A stretch of DNA of 64,000 bases from Paraburkholderia sp. CNPSo 3274 (GCF_024206475.1 NZ_JAMBPR010000034.1:1-64000), one strand, 5' to 3'. Shown: positions 1-8,363, counted from the first letter of the stretch. Notes: generated from the letters alone by a model not told the origin. Numbers and translations: made by a program.

Positions 1-176
1 TGGCGGCCGAACGCATCAAGGACGATCCCGGATTCGATAAGGATCACTGGCCATCGATGGCGGATTCGACATGGGGTACGCAATTGCATGACTACTACAA
101 TCGCCGTCCGTACTGGCTGGCGACCGGGGAGCTTCCGGGACGCGATCCTGGCATGAACAACCCGGTTGACCTGTAA
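1..176 (+). CDS. C-terminal end of an unidentified protein (5' part outside window)
   Basis: An open frame runs from base 3 to the TAA at 174-176 and gives the last 57 residues of a protein. The fragment is rich in Trp, Tyr, Asp and Pro (for example WGTQLHDYYNRRPYWL) and ends in NNPVDL. I do not recognise the family. It looks like a real coding end because composition is even and the frame stays open to the window edge, but nothing can be said about function. No terminator-like hairpin with a T-run follows. Confidence 0.5.
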   Translation, partial: AAERIKDDPGFDKDHWPSMADSTWGTQLHDYYNRRPYWLATGELPGRDPGMNNPVDL

Positions 177-414
177 AGGCAGTCGGGCTTCGAGAGCGCT
201 TATCGTCCGATCGTCCAGATTGACACGGACCTGATGTAAAACAATCGCCTGGGCGGCAAGCCGGGCATCGGTTTGATCGGCCGATGCCCGCTCTCTTGTG
301 TCAGGGTGGTCGTCGCAGTCTAACGCGGCGACGTGCGGCACACTTTCTGCTGGCTAATCCCACGATGCCGCGCCGGGGCATGCGTGGTCGCGCCTCCAGG
401 AGAAGGCGGGGCAA

Positions 415-681
415 TTGAATAACGCGGCGCGTGCCGCTGCGGATGAAGGGCGCAAGGCGACCATAGACATCACTAATACGAGGGCTGGCGACGGGACCCG
501 ACTGGCCATGGCGGTAGTGCTCGACGATGCGAATCGTGAATACGCGTATGGGCCGGCGCAAGGCCTTCCAGACTCGAAATCGGTACATTTACGTCCGAGC
601 TTACGACGAAGCAATCCGCTCCGGCTGGGTCGTGATCAGCATGAACGTGACTGGAAATGTATCTTCTCGTGGGGGAAATAG
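415..681 (+). pseudogene. Decayed C-terminal part of a HAD-family hydrolase gene, three 1-nt deletions
   Basis: The frame from 415 reads an acceptable protein, including GDGTRLAMAVVLDD and REYAYGPAQGLPDSK. At about 580 the frame is lost, but adding one base restores VGTFTSEL. A second added base near 602 restores YDEAIRSGWVVISM, and a third near 642 restores KRDWKCIFSWGK before the TAG at 679-681. Each repair continues a sensible protein, so this is a gene broken by three single-base deletions. The ending, W-V-V-I-S-M then DWK-x-IF, is what I recall from the C-terminus of secreted or periplasmic haloacid-dehalogenase-like hydrolases of Burkholderiaceae; the family name is an inference. The N-terminal catalytic part (DxD motif) is not found upstream, so the remnant is also truncated. 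Confidence 0.6.
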
Positions 682-731
682 ATTGCGGCAACGCGTTCGG
701 ACAACACACCCATTTTTGCCACATTCCCGCA

Positions 732-1454
732 TCAACGGGGTAGCGCTAGCGCCTTAAGCTCCTTGCGCGCCGTACCAAAGCTACCAAGCTGATAGACCGA
801 CGCACCGACCACGAAAAACGAGAACGGTGGGTATGGCTGCGTGAGCATCTTGTTTAGATACGTTTGCGTTCCGACGCCGATCGTCACGTGCGGATTGAAG
901 TGCTTACCCGTCGCCTCGGGGACAAAGCTGGCGACGTAGAGAATCAGCGATTTCTGGATGTCGTGCCCATCCTCCTCGCTGAAGAACGCCGCCGGCGCTC
1001 CTGTCTTCACGGTGAAAGGCTTCACGGCTGATATGAGTTCATTCTGCAGTCGATGCAGGTCTTCAGTCGGTTCGACGACGATTCCAGCAAGGCCAACCGG
1101 CGGATCCGGGATGTAGTAATATTTGTATGCCTTCAGCGTCCATGTTGCGGGTTTTTCTTTGGCCAGCACTGCGTTCGCCGCTGCATAGACCTTGTCGAGG
1201 TCGTCTGTGCGGACGAACCGTTGCAGTATTGAAATGTGCGGGTGGTGCGTCGCATCCAGCGCGAAGCCCTTTGGAAAATCGTTGAGTAGCACGACGTTTG
1301 CGTCCATCGCGTGCTGCATCATCGTCGCGTCGGGTTCAAGCGCAATGTCGATCGCTGTTACAGGATTTTGCTGGGCGACTGAACTTTGCGCAAGCGAGAG
1401 CGCCAGTCCCAGCCCGAGTCCAATCGTCACGAAGGGTTCCAGGTACTTGCGCAT
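732..1454 (-). CDS. Secreted 2H phosphoesterase (2'-5' RNA ligase / cyclic phosphodiesterase-like)
   Basis: The 240-residue product starts at an ATG preceded by GGAAGAGG; a longer open frame exists upstream, but this start has the ribosome site and gives a signal peptide (MRKYLEPF followed by a hydrophobic core and a cut near SVAQQ). Two H-x-S/T-x motifs are visible, HISI in the first half and HVTI in the second, spaced as in the 2H phosphoesterase superfamily, where the two histidines act on 2',3'-cyclic or 2'-5' phosphate bonds. The export signal suggests a periplasmic or extracellular role rather than RNA repair in the cytoplasm. The natural substrate cannot be read from the sequence. The gene stands alone, facing the same way as the GntR gene upstream. 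Confidence 0.75.
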   Translation of the reverse strand: MRKYLEPFVTIGLGLGLALSLAQSSVAQQNPVTAIDIALEPDATMMQHAMDANVVLLNDFPKGFALDATHHPHISILQRFVRTDDLDKVYAAANAVLAKEKPATWTLKAYKYYYIPDPPVGLAGIVVEPTEDLHRLQNELISAVKPFTVKTGAPAAFFSEEDGHDIQKSLILYVASFVPEATGKHFNPHVTIGVGTQTYLNKMLTQPYPPFSFFVVGASVYQLGSFGTARKELKALALPR

Positions 1455-1656
1455 ATGTGCCTCTTCCTTTTTATGCGTCGAGCCCGTGCAAAGGATCTGA
1501 TACCTGGAGCATAGTAGAATATGCCGTTTTATCGACCTGATGCGCATCCATATTCTCGAGACGCGGGAGCGGGCTTTGAAGCTGTCATCGCGCGGGTCAT
1601 GATCTAACGATACGACTGCTCGTTCCGCACGTCCGCAGCGGCACGCGCCGACGCAT

Positions 1657-2430
1657 TCATTTCGCGCGTTTCGTGCGCCCGACGGAAGCGGTGCGCTTGC
1701 GCTCCACGCGCAGCGCGTACCGGAACGCGCCGCTGCGGAAATAAAGATACTCAAAATCGACCGGATTGCCGTCGCTGTCCTGCGTAAGCCGTTCGATACG
1801 CAGCAGCGGCGCGTCCTTCTTGATCTCCAGCGCACGAGCGATCGCGCTTTCGGCTGCGACGGCGTCGATATTCAGATCCGCGCCGCTAAGCGCGATGCCG
1901 CAATCGTTCTCCAGAATCAGAAAGATGTCGCGTGTCGCGAGGTCGGCGCGCTGCAGACGCTTGCCGATCGCTTCCGGCACGAAGGTGATCTCGTACGAAA
2001 CCGGCTCGCGTTCGAGCAGACGCACGCGATGGATTTCGGCCACGGTAGTCCGCGCCTCAAGACCGAGCTGCTGTGCCACGTGCGCCGGCGCAGGCACGAA
2101 GCGAAACTGCAGGACGCGATTGACGATCTCTTGACCGCTCTCCTGCATCGCCTCGGCGAAGCCTTGCAGCGACGTGATGTCTTGCACGGCTTTCGGCTGC
2201 GAGACGAACGAGCCCTTGCCGTGCACCTTGAATATCAGCCCTTCTTTCTGCAGGTCGCCGAGCGCCTGCCGGATCGTGATGCGGCTCACGTCGAACATTG
2301 CCTGCAGTTCGCTTTCCGAGGGCATGCGGCTCATGGGCGGATATTCGCCGTCGAGAATCCCGGCGCGCAGCGTGTTCTTGATCTGGACGTAGAGCGGGAC
2401 GGGCGACTCGATCTCGAAGGCAGAGGACAT
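1657..2430 (-). CDS. GntR-family transcriptional regulator, HutC subfamily (UTRA domain)
   Basis: The product of 257 residues has an N-terminal winged helix typical of GntR proteins (PLYVQIKNTLRAGIL, then MPSESELQAMFDVSRITIRQAL and GLIFKVHGKGSFV), followed by a UTRA ligand-binding domain (VAEIHRVRLLEREPVSYE and the closing FEYLYFRSGAFRYALRVERK). I chose the ATG at 2430, which puts PLYVQIK about ten residues from the N-terminus as usual; an in-frame TTG at 2469 would add 13 residues. The gene is divergent from the TauE exporter, and a palindrome at 2541-2553 lies between them, so the exporter is the likely target. Effectors of HutC-type proteins are small metabolites; which one is unknown here. 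Confidence 0.85.
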   Translation of the reverse strand: MSSAFEIESPVPLYVQIKNTLRAGILDGEYPPMSRMPSESELQAMFDVSRITIRQALGDLQKEGLIFKVHGKGSFVSQPKAVQDITSLQGFAEAMQESGQEIVNRVLQFRFVPAPAHVAQQLGLEARTTVAEIHRVRLLEREPVSYEITFVPEAIGKRLQRADLATRDIFLILENDCGIALSGADLNIDAVAAESAIARALEIKKDAPLLRIERLTQDSDGNPVDFEYLYFRSGAFRYALRVERKRTASVGRTKRAK

Positions 2431-2540
2431 GGCGGCGAAGGGCAGGGCGGCGGTCGATGGCGTGCGCAACTGAAGGTCCTGGAATTATACGCTGCGCCTC
2501 GTCGGGAGTCCCGGTGCGATTGCCATCCTCAACTTGTTAT

Positions 2541-2553
2541 GACATGATATGTC
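2541..2553. promoter_or_regulatory. Palindromic operator candidate for the GntR regulator
   Basis: GACAT-GAT-ATGTC is a perfect inverted repeat with 5-bp arms. It sits between the divergent GntR and TauE genes and touches the GTG that begins the exporter frame. HutC-type GntR proteins bind short AT-centred palindromes, so autoregulation and control of the exporter are plausible. The assignment rests on position and symmetry only. Confidence 0.45.
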
Positions 2554-3462
2554 GTGTTGAATCTAGATGCGCCAACGTGCGAGTGCGCAAGTCCGTCATT
2601 GGGCCCTCGCTATTACCGGAAGACGATCATCGACTCCGCCCTCTGGCTCTTTGCCGTGGCGCTCGGTTGCAGCGCGCTAGGCGGCATGCTCGGCATAGCG
2701 AGCGGCCTTTTCATCGTCCCCGCGCTCACCGTGTTCGGCCACATGGACCTGCATGCGGCGATAGGCGCGAGCCTGGTTTCCGTAATCGCCTGCTCGTGCG
2801 GCGGCGCCGCGCCGTATCTGCGCGGGCGTCTCACGCACGTGCGCCTCGCGGTGTTGCTGGAAAGCGGTACGACGCTCGGCGCCCTGACGGGCGTCGTGCT
2901 TGCCGGCGTGGTGTCCGTGAGGGCGCTCGATTTCCTGTTCGCGGGCGTCATGCTGGTCTCGGCGTGGCAGATGTTCGTGCAGCGAGTGGAGCGTCCTGGC
3001 GTGCCGCCAAACGGAACCGGGCGTTCGAACGCCCTCGACAGCAGCTATCCCGACACCGCGACGGGTCGCGAAATCGCCTATACGGTCGGGCGCGTGCGGT
3101 TGGCGCTCGGGCTCATGTATGTGGCGGGGCTCGTTTCTGCGCTGCTGGGCATCGGTAGTGGCGTGCTGAAGATACCCGCGATGGACACGGCGTTGCGCCT
3201 GCCTATCAAGGTCTCCACGGCCACGTCCAACTTCATGATTGGCGTGACCGCCGCCGCGAGTGCGTGCGCCTACTTCCTGCGCGGTGAGATTGTCACGTCG
3301 ATTGCGGCGCCGATCGCTCTCGGTTCCGTTGCTGGCGCGCTGGTCGGCGCGCGCATCCTTATGAAGGTTTCCAGCCAGCGTCTGCGCGGGCTTTTCGTTG
3401 TGGTGCTGGTGGCGGTAGCCGTGCAAATGTTGCTGCAAGGTTGCGGCATTAACCCGTTCTGA
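2554..3462 (+). CDS. TauE/SafE family sulfite/organosulfonate exporter
   Basis: The 302-residue protein is mostly hydrophobic, with two homologous halves each beginning with a Gly-rich helix: GGMLGIASGLFIVPAL near residue 43 and VSALLGIGSGVLKIPAM near residue 195. These are the hallmark repeats of TauE/SafE transporters, inner-membrane proteins that export sulfite, sulfoacetate or related anions. The frame opens with GTG at 2554 immediately after the candidate operator, leaving no room for a normal ribosome site, so the message may be leaderless or the true start slightly downstream. A DUF1634 gene follows 10 bp after the stop, a pairing commonly seen with this family. The substrate is unknown. 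Confidence 0.85.
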   Translation: MLNLDAPTCECASPSLGPRYYRKTIIDSALWLFAVALGCSALGGMLGIASGLFIVPALTVFGHMDLHAAIGASLVSVIACSCGGAAPYLRGRLTHVRLAVLLESGTTLGALTGVVLAGVVSVRALDFLFAGVMLVSAWQMFVQRVERPGVPPNGTGRSNALDSSYPDTATGREIAYTVGRVRLALGLMYVAGLVSALLGIGSGVLKIPAMDTALRLPIKVSTATSNFMIGVTAAASACAYFLRGEIVTSIAAPIALGSVAGALVGARILMKVSSQRLRGLFVVVLVAVAVQMLLQGCGINPF

Positions 3463-3472
3463 CGCTCGAACC

Positions 3473-3817
3473 ATGCACCTGGTCCCTGGGACTCCCCGCA
3501 AGCCGCGCGCGAGCGCGAGGCTCGAAAGGCTTCTGGCTGCGCTGCTCCAGTATGGCACGTGGGCGGGCTCGTGCGCGATGGCGGCTGGCATCGCGGTGCG
3601 CTGGTCGGCAAGTGCGGCTGTCGAGCAGTTCGGCGGCGCCGCGCTCACGGTGGGCGTTTGCATCATCATCCTGCTACCCGTCGCGAGACTGATGCTGATG
3701 CTCGCTGTTTATACGATCGAACGCGACTACCGGTTTGCCTCGATTGCGGCGTTCGTGCTGCTGATCGTGATCGCGGGTTGTGTTGTGGGTGTCGCATTGG
3801 GGCCGCTTGGGGGGTGA
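3473..3817 (+). CDS. DUF1634 small inner-membrane protein
   Basis: The 114-residue protein has three predicted membrane helices (LLAALLQYGTWAGSCAMAAGIAV, LTVGVCIIILLPVARLMLMLAVYTI, and FASIAAFVLLIVIAGCVVGVAL). The PVARLMLMLAVYTIERDY stretch between helices two and three matches what I know of DUF1634 proteins. Such genes usually lie directly after a TauE/SafE exporter, as here with a 10-bp gap, and probably encode an accessory subunit. No catalytic residues are apparent. Confidence 0.8.
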   Translation: MHLVPGTPRKPRASARLERLLAALLQYGTWAGSCAMAAGIAVRWSASAAVEQFGGAALTVGVCIIILLPVARLMLMLAVYTIERDYRFASIAAFVLLIVIAGCVVGVALGPLGG

Positions 3818-3977
3818 CTGGCACGAAGCCAGCGGGTTTCAAGACGAGAAAATCGGCACATGCGTGTAACCAGGTCGCGTGGCGCACCGATATACCCTGT
3901 GGAGACCGCAATCCGGTCGCATTGGTTGAACACCCACACCGGCGCGTTTCGCCGGCTTGCCCATAGGGAAATCACGC

Positions 3978-4508
3978 ATGAATCCGCTTTCGTCTGTCTT
4001 CCGTCTTGCCGACCCGTGGTGGCTAGTCTCGAAGTTTCAACGTTATGCGCCGTTACCAGTCCGCTTTGTAGTCGGTTACGGATTCATGGCGCACGGGTAC
4101 GCAAAAATTGCAAAGAATCCCGAGCATTTCGCCGCCATCCTCCACGCTCTTGGCGTGCCCGTTCCACACTTCATGGCATGGGCGACCATCGTGATCGAAC
4201 TGCTGGGCGGCTTTGCGATTCTCTGCGGAGCATTTGTTCCGCTCGCGACGGTGCCAATGCTTGCTGTGCTGCTCGTTGCGACGCTTACCGTCCATCTGCA
4301 GTTCGGGTTCACCTCGATCAAGTTGATGGATGTCGTGAGCGGTGTGCCGCGGTTCGGGCCGCCTGGTTATGAAACCGACTTGCTATACGTAGCAGGGTTG
4401 CTGTCGCTCGTATTTGGTGGTGTGGGCCCACTCGCTGTCGATACGCTGTTGCGTCCATGGTACGCACACCTGAGCACACGACTCCGTGTGTCTGGAGAGG
4501 CAGTCTGA
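3978..4508 (+). CDS. DoxX family membrane protein
   Basis: The 176-residue product has four hydrophobic segments and the DoxX pattern: a first helix with RFVVGYGFMAHGYAKI, then an amphipathic stretch around a short HALGVPVPHFMAWATIVIELLGGFAILCG. DoxX proteins are small quinone-associated or redox-related inner-membrane proteins whose precise activity is poorly defined. I chose the ATG at 3978, which has AGGGAA seven bases upstream, rather than the TTG 21 bp earlier. A short hairpin with a T-run ends the gene, separating it from the sigma-factor operon downstream. Confidence 0.85.
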   Translation: MNPLSSVFRLADPWWLVSKFQRYAPLPVRFVVGYGFMAHGYAKIAKNPEHFAAILHALGVPVPHFMAWATIVIELLGGFAILCGAFVPLATVPMLAVLLVATLTVHLQFGFTSIKLMDVVSGVPRFGPPGYETDLLYVAGLLSLVFGGVGPLAVDTLLRPWYAHLSTRLRVSGEAV

Positions 4509-4517
4509 ACGGACAAA

Positions 4518-4541
4518 AGCCGGCGCTCCGGCGCCTCTTTT
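4518..4541 (+). terminator. Intrinsic terminator after the DoxX gene
   Basis: GGCGC-TCCG-GCGCC forms a 5-bp GC stem with a four-base loop. It is flanked by AAAA on the left and followed by TCTTTT, ten bases after the DoxX stop. It lies upstream of the likely ATG of the sigma factor, so it should isolate the two units. Confidence 0.6.
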
Positions 4542-4554
4542 GAGATTCTGGATC

Positions 4555-5163
4555 ATGATAGTCAGCAAACTGAACCCCGCAGCCGGAGTGCATGAGCACG
4601 CGACGGCCAGTTCGGAGGTTGAACGCCGGTTGACTTCGCTCCTCGCGCAGTCGCTTGAGGGCGACAGGAAGGCTTACCGGACATTCCTTTACGAGCTGAC
4701 GGGACATTTGCGGGCACGCTTGAGAAAGAAACTGCGCAGGAAGGACGAAGACATCGAGGACCTGATGCAGGAGATCCTGATTGCGGTCCACAAGGGTCTT
4801 GAAACATTCAAGCCGGAAGTACCGCTGACCGCCTGGATAAGCGCGATCGTCCGGTACAAGGTTGCAGACTATCATCGCGCGTACTTTCGCTGGGATTCGC
4901 TGCACGAGCCGTTGGATGATGATGGTGAGCTGTTCACCGATTCCGGCACAGAAGCTGCGGATGCGAGACGCGATTTACAGCAATTGCTGGCGACATTGCC
5001 GAGAGGCCAGCAATTGCCGATTGTGCACATGCGCCTGTGGGGCATGTCCGTTGCGCAAACAGCTTCGGCGACGGGGCTTTCCGAGTCTGCAGTGAAGGTT
5101 GGCGTGCATCGCGGACTCAAGGCGCTCGCCGCGAAAATTCGGAAGAAAGCCCATGAAGACTGA
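4555..5163 (+). CDS. ECF-family RNA polymerase sigma factor
   Basis: The 202-residue protein carries sigma region 2 (RKDEDIEDLMQEILIAVHKG, then FKPEVPLTAWISAIVRYKVADYHR) and region 4 with a helix-turn-helix (MSVAQTASATGLSESAVKVGVHRGLKALA). It overlaps by 11 bp the gene for an NrsF-type membrane anti-sigma factor, so the pair forms a stress-responsive switch. The ATG at 4555 follows the DoxX terminator; an upstream in-frame start at 4486 would place the terminator inside the gene and is unlikely. ECF factors paired with NrsF proteins in Caulobacter respond to heavy metals and oxidative stress, but the signal here is not known. Confidence 0.9.
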   Translation: MIVSKLNPAAGVHEHATASSEVERRLTSLLAQSLEGDRKAYRTFLYELTGHLRARLRKKLRRKDEDIEDLMQEILIAVHKGLETFKPEVPLTAWISAIVRYKVADYHRAYFRWDSLHEPLDDDGELFTDSGTEAADARRDLQQLLATLPRGQQLPIVHMRLWGMSVAQTASATGLSESAVKVGVHRGLKALAAKIRKKAHED

Positions 5164-5794
5164 AGATCTCATTGTGATGCTGGCAGACGCGCCGCGCCCT
5201 CCGAGCCGTGCGGTGGCTGGCAAACGGCTGGGCCGGGCCCTCGCGATGAGCATCGTAACGGCGTTGCTGCTGATTCAAACGATCCCGGTTAGCGGCGTGC
5301 GGCTCGAGGGAGTGGTCTTTACGCCGCTCTTCTGGATCAAGGTTCTGCTACCGCTTTCGATGACGGTAGGTGGGGTATGGGTCACCGCGCGCCTTTCACG
5401 ACCGGGTGTCGAAGTGGGGCGCCTCTGGCTTGCCCTCGGGTTGCCAATGGCAGCCGTGTGGCTGGTGGCAGTGATCACCCTGCTTGCGTCACCCGCCCCG
5501 ACACGGACAGATCTTGTGCTGGGCCATACGTGGCGTACGTGCTCGCTATACATTGCGGAGCTGTCATGCCTGCCACTGCTTATACTGTTCTGGGCAATGC
5601 GGGGGCTGGCCGCAACACAGCCGGTTGCGGCAGGCGTGGCTACCGGAGTGCTGGCAGGAGCAATCGGCACATTGGCCTATTGCTTTCGCTGTCCAGAGAC
5701 CGCAGTACCTTTCTGGGCGACGTGGTACTCGCTTGGCATGGCCATTCCCGCCCTGATCGGTGGAATGGCCGGTAGATGGATACTCCGTTGGTAG
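5153..5794 (+). CDS. NrsF/DUF1109-family membrane anti-sigma factor
   Basis: The 213-residue protein begins with a short cytoplasmic segment (MKTEDLIVMLADA) that resembles the sigma-binding N-terminus of DUF1109 proteins, then has six hydrophobic helices, consistent with an integral membrane anti-sigma factor. The start ATG at 5153 has GGAAGAAAG upstream and overlaps the end of the sigma-factor gene by 11 bp, so translation is probably coupled. By analogy with NrsF, two exposed cysteines may sense metals; cysteines are present (for instance RTCSLY, ELSCLP and YCFRCPETA), but their role is inference. Confidence 0.85.
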   Translation: MKTEDLIVMLADAPRPPSRAVAGKRLGRALAMSIVTALLLIQTIPVSGVRLEGVVFTPLFWIKVLLPLSMTVGGVWVTARLSRPGVEVGRLWLALGLPMAAVWLVAVITLLASPAPTRTDLVLGHTWRTCSLYIAELSCLPLLILFWAMRGLAATQPVAAGVATGVLAGAIGTLAYCFRCPETAVPFWATWYSLGMAIPALIGGMAGRWILRW

Positions 5795-6166
5795 AGCCCC
5801 CCATCTCTGCAGCGCGTGGCGGCCACTGCTGCAGTAGCGTGGATTCTGTTTCCACGTCTGATGTGAAGTGTCTCCCACGATACTGGATTGCATGCCGCTA
5901 CGGTTGTTGCACAATCCGATCTCGATGAAGCAGCTGTAAGAAGCGAATTCGTTTCTCCGCTGTAACCAAAAGCGTATTTGAATCGATGTATCCAGTAGCA
6001 AGCTCGAGAATGTGCTTGCCACAGAGGCGATGATCAAAACGATCATAATTAGGATGACGAATTAAGCCGGTTGCTCTTTCGGTACAGGAAAAAACGCTCA
6101 AGCTGAAGTGCCAGCGTTTTAGGGGCCTGTCAGGAGGACAGCAGGTGAACCTTATGAGGAGTTGAG
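5795..6166. other. Gene-free stretch with a stem-loop before the DUF4148 gene
   Basis: No convincing gene is seen. The part from 5930 to 6090 is relatively AT-rich and may hold the promoter of the next gene. AAAACGCT at 6091-6098 pairs perfectly with AGCGTTTT at 6113-6120 across a 14-base loop. This could be a bidirectional terminator or a leader structure, since the ribosome site GAGGAG of the DUF4148 gene follows about 37 bases later. Confidence 0.4.
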
Positions 6167-6508
6167 ATGAACGTGCGAAAAATTATGGGCGTAATCCTGG
6201 TTGCCGGTATTTGCGGGGCGGTTGTAACAGACGCAAACGCTCAAGGAAGGACCCGTGCGGAAGCGCGACAGGAACTTATTGATGCGGAAAATCACGGTCT
6301 GAATCTGGTCACCGATACCTCGTACCCGGATGTTAGTCCGATCTACCAGCAACGTCCGGCCCAAATGAACGCGATGCAAGACAGCGGTACCGGGGCGGGA
6401 TCGAGCGGAACTAATGAAAGTGGTACGAAGGAGACCCCTCCGAAACCCTCCTCGAGTGACAGTTGTGTCGGCCCGGTCAGTTTCTGCAACATTTATTTTG
6501 GCAGTTGA
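6167..6508 (+). CDS. Small secreted DUF4148 protein
   Basis: The 113-residue protein has a signal peptide (MNVRKIMGVILVAGICGAVV, cut near ANAQ) followed by TRAEARQELIDAENHG and a SYPDVSPIYQQ segment, the arrangement of DUF4148, a family of small periplasmic proteins largely confined to Burkholderiales. The C-terminal half is Ser/Gly/Thr-rich and ends with two cysteines (SCVGPVSFCNIYFGS) that could form a disulfide. GAGGAG precedes the ATG. Function is unknown for the family. Confidence 0.75.
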   Translation: MNVRKIMGVILVAGICGAVVTDANAQGRTRAEARQELIDAENHGLNLVTDTSYPDVSPIYQQRPAQMNAMQDSGTGAGSSGTNESGTKETPPKPSSSDSCVGPVSFCNIYFGS

Positions 6509-6584
6509 GTGAGGCTCGTTCGCGCGCTGACGGCTAGCTTCGGTAGGTCGGAGAACCTGAGGATTTGCGTCGACTCGCTCGATC

Positions 6585-6941
6585 TTGGCGAAGACGTGGA
6601 CGTTGGCGTGCAGATCGAAAGGGTCAACGGCCACCACCGTGGCCAAGGCGGGATCGTTGATTCGCTCCGCGCTGCTTGCTATATCTTGCATTGACCTCGA
6701 CGCCAAGAGCGGGATGATGGCCGTTCTTCATGCGCTCGACGAGCTGCAGCGGGAGACCGGCTGCGCGATCCTGATCGTGGATCACAACGGCTATCCGGCT
6801 ATCCCGGAACCGCCTGAACTTGGCGGACACAAGGTCCTCCTCGAGGCGCTGCACATGACGGTCGGGGTATGGCGCGGAGGCGACCGCCAAGAATTCGGCT
6901 GCCAGAGTTTCACTGACGAAATGTCGATTACCGTGGCCTGA
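6585..6941 (+). pseudogene. Possible remnant of a RecA/RepA-like AAA ATPase gene
   Basis: From about 6690 the frame reads protein-like sequence: LHALDELQRETGCAILIVDHNG, then LGGHKVLLEALHMTVGVWRGGDRQEF. An acidic or polar strand end after a hydrophobic run (AILIVDHN), preceded by LDELQRETG, resembles the Walker B/strand region of plasmid- and phage-type RepA/AAA_25 ATPases (usual form VLVVHHTGK). No Walker A motif, start with a good ribosome site or full domain is visible, and the first 35 residues look non-native. If real, it is a fragment of a mobile-element gene. The whole stretch 6509-7111 is otherwise without a supported gene. Confidence 0.3.
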
Positions 6942-7111
6942 TCGACGGATGGACGTCGAAGATCGAAGCAGCTGTCGAGCGCGGCAGAGGCCTGGCGTGG
7001 CCGCGCCATCGCCGATTCTCACGCGTGAGATGCCGTTGGCCGCGCATCCGTAGCGGAACGGTTGACGCCAAGGGTCGCTGAAAGGTTGTATCGTATGGCG
7101 ACCCCAACACC

Positions 7112-8020
7112 ATGACATCGCAAATGATTGAGATCCGCCAGCGCTGGGCACCGCTGAGGTATTCGCTAATGTTCGTTCTTTCCATCGCCGCGGCATCGGC
7201 TGCTGTCATGACCGCGGGATGTACGGCGTCCTCGCATGCGGTTTCTCGCGACTCGCAAGCGTCCTCGTTGAAGGAGACCTCGCTGACTGCGGCCATCGAC
7301 GGCCCCCAGCGCAGCGAAAAGGCGAGGGCGCGAGACGTCTACCGTCATCCAAAGGAAACTTTGCAGTTCTTCGAGGTCGGTTCGACGCAGACCGTCATGG
7401 AGATCGCGCCGGGCGGCGGATGGTACACGGACATACTCGCCCCGTATCTACATGACCATGGGCATCTTTACGAAGCGCAATACATCAGTACGTTGGCAGA
7501 GCTGGCGGGCGAGGACCGTCCAACGGATGCGGCCTATCTGCGCAAGCTGGCGGGAGAGCCGGCTATTTACGGTAATGTCGTGGTTGGCGCGTTGCGCGCC
7601 GGGGAATTCATGGGTTTCGACGCGGATGGTCAATTTGATCGTGTGCTTACGTTTCGCAACATCCACAACTGGATGAAAGACGGTCAGTTCGACGCGAATC
7701 TCCTGGCCTTTTATCGCGCGCTCAAGCCTGGCGGAATACTGGGTGTCGAGGAACATCGCGCGCGGCCGGGGACAACCTTGCAGCAAATGATCGACACCGG
7801 CTACGTAACGGAAGACTACGTGATCGAACATGCGAAAGCCGCCGGTTTCATATTGACTGCACGCAGTGAAATCAACGCGAACGCTCGGGATACCAGGGAC
7901 TATCCGCACGGCGTCTGGTCACTTCCCCCGACATACGCGGGCGGCGACGTCGATAGGGCACGCTACGCTGCGATCGGCGAATCGGATCGCATGACGCTCA
8001 AGTTCGTTAAAGCGGAATAA
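7112..8020 (+). CDS. Predicted SAM-dependent methyltransferase, lipoprotein-like (COG4798 type)
   Basis: The 302-residue product starts with an N-terminal hydrophobic segment and a lipobox-like MTAGC near residue 37, so it is probably exported and lipid-anchored. The rest is a class I methyltransferase fold: motif I VMEIAPGGGWYTDILAPYL, a post-I acidic strand, FDRVLTFRNIHNWM as motif IV and LKPGGILGVEEHRA as motif VI. Secreted or membrane-anchored proteins of this predicted methyltransferase group are common in proteobacteria; substrate and even activity are unproven, and how SAM would reach a periplasmic enzyme is unclear. It is a single-gene unit. Confidence 0.75.
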   Translation: MTSQMIEIRQRWAPLRYSLMFVLSIAAASAAVMTAGCTASSHAVSRDSQASSLKETSLTAAIDGPQRSEKARARDVYRHPKETLQFFEVGSTQTVMEIAPGGGWYTDILAPYLHDHGHLYEAQYISTLAELAGEDRPTDAAYLRKLAGEPAIYGNVVVGALRAGEFMGFDADGQFDRVLTFRNIHNWMKDGQFDANLLAFYRALKPGGILGVEEHRARPGTTLQQMIDTGYVTEDYVIEHAKAAGFILTARSEINANARDTRDYPHGVWSLPPTYAGGDVDRARYAAIGESDRMTLKFVKAE

Positions 8021-8155
8021 CCTGGCGTACAAACAACCGTGAATACTCCGGTTGCGATCGACTGTAGTTAGACGGTATCGCCGCGCTTGATCTCGGGGTC
8101 CGGGGAGCAATGGAACAGTGAAGTCAGTTAAGCCCGTAAACCCGCCCAATGCACT

Positions 8156-8363
8156 TCATTGATCGTTTCCCCTCGTCAAAGGGCGCAGCTCTCCGCGCGT
8201 CACGGACTCGGGCACCGAGAACGAATAGCGCCCGAGCATGTTGATGTGCTCATGGGCGAACGGCGACAGCCGCGCCTCATTCTCGGGCAGCACCGGGTAG
8301 CCCTCGCTGCGTAATTGCGCCTGCACCGCGTCCATGTAGAGCGTGTTCCACAGCACGATCGGG
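8156..8363 (-). pseudogene. tnpA: 3' remnant of a Tn3-family transposase gene
   Basis: The last 68 or so codons of a Tn3-family transposase are readable on the minus strand: IVLWNT then YMDAVQ, LSPFAHEHINMLGRYSF, and VTRGELRPL before the stop. LSPFAHEHINMLGRYSF is a signature of the C-terminus of these transposases. Homology stops sharply near 8363, where the plus strand continues as a LysR gene lacking its start. I could not find the terminal inverted repeat expected beyond the stop codon (below 8156), so the element is a scar rather than a mobile unit. Confidence 0.85.

Noticed and set aside
2677..3669. Minus-strand open frame of 330 codons antisense to the TauE exporter
   Set aside because: The plus strand shows both TauE repeats; the antisense frame is His/Arg-rich noise.
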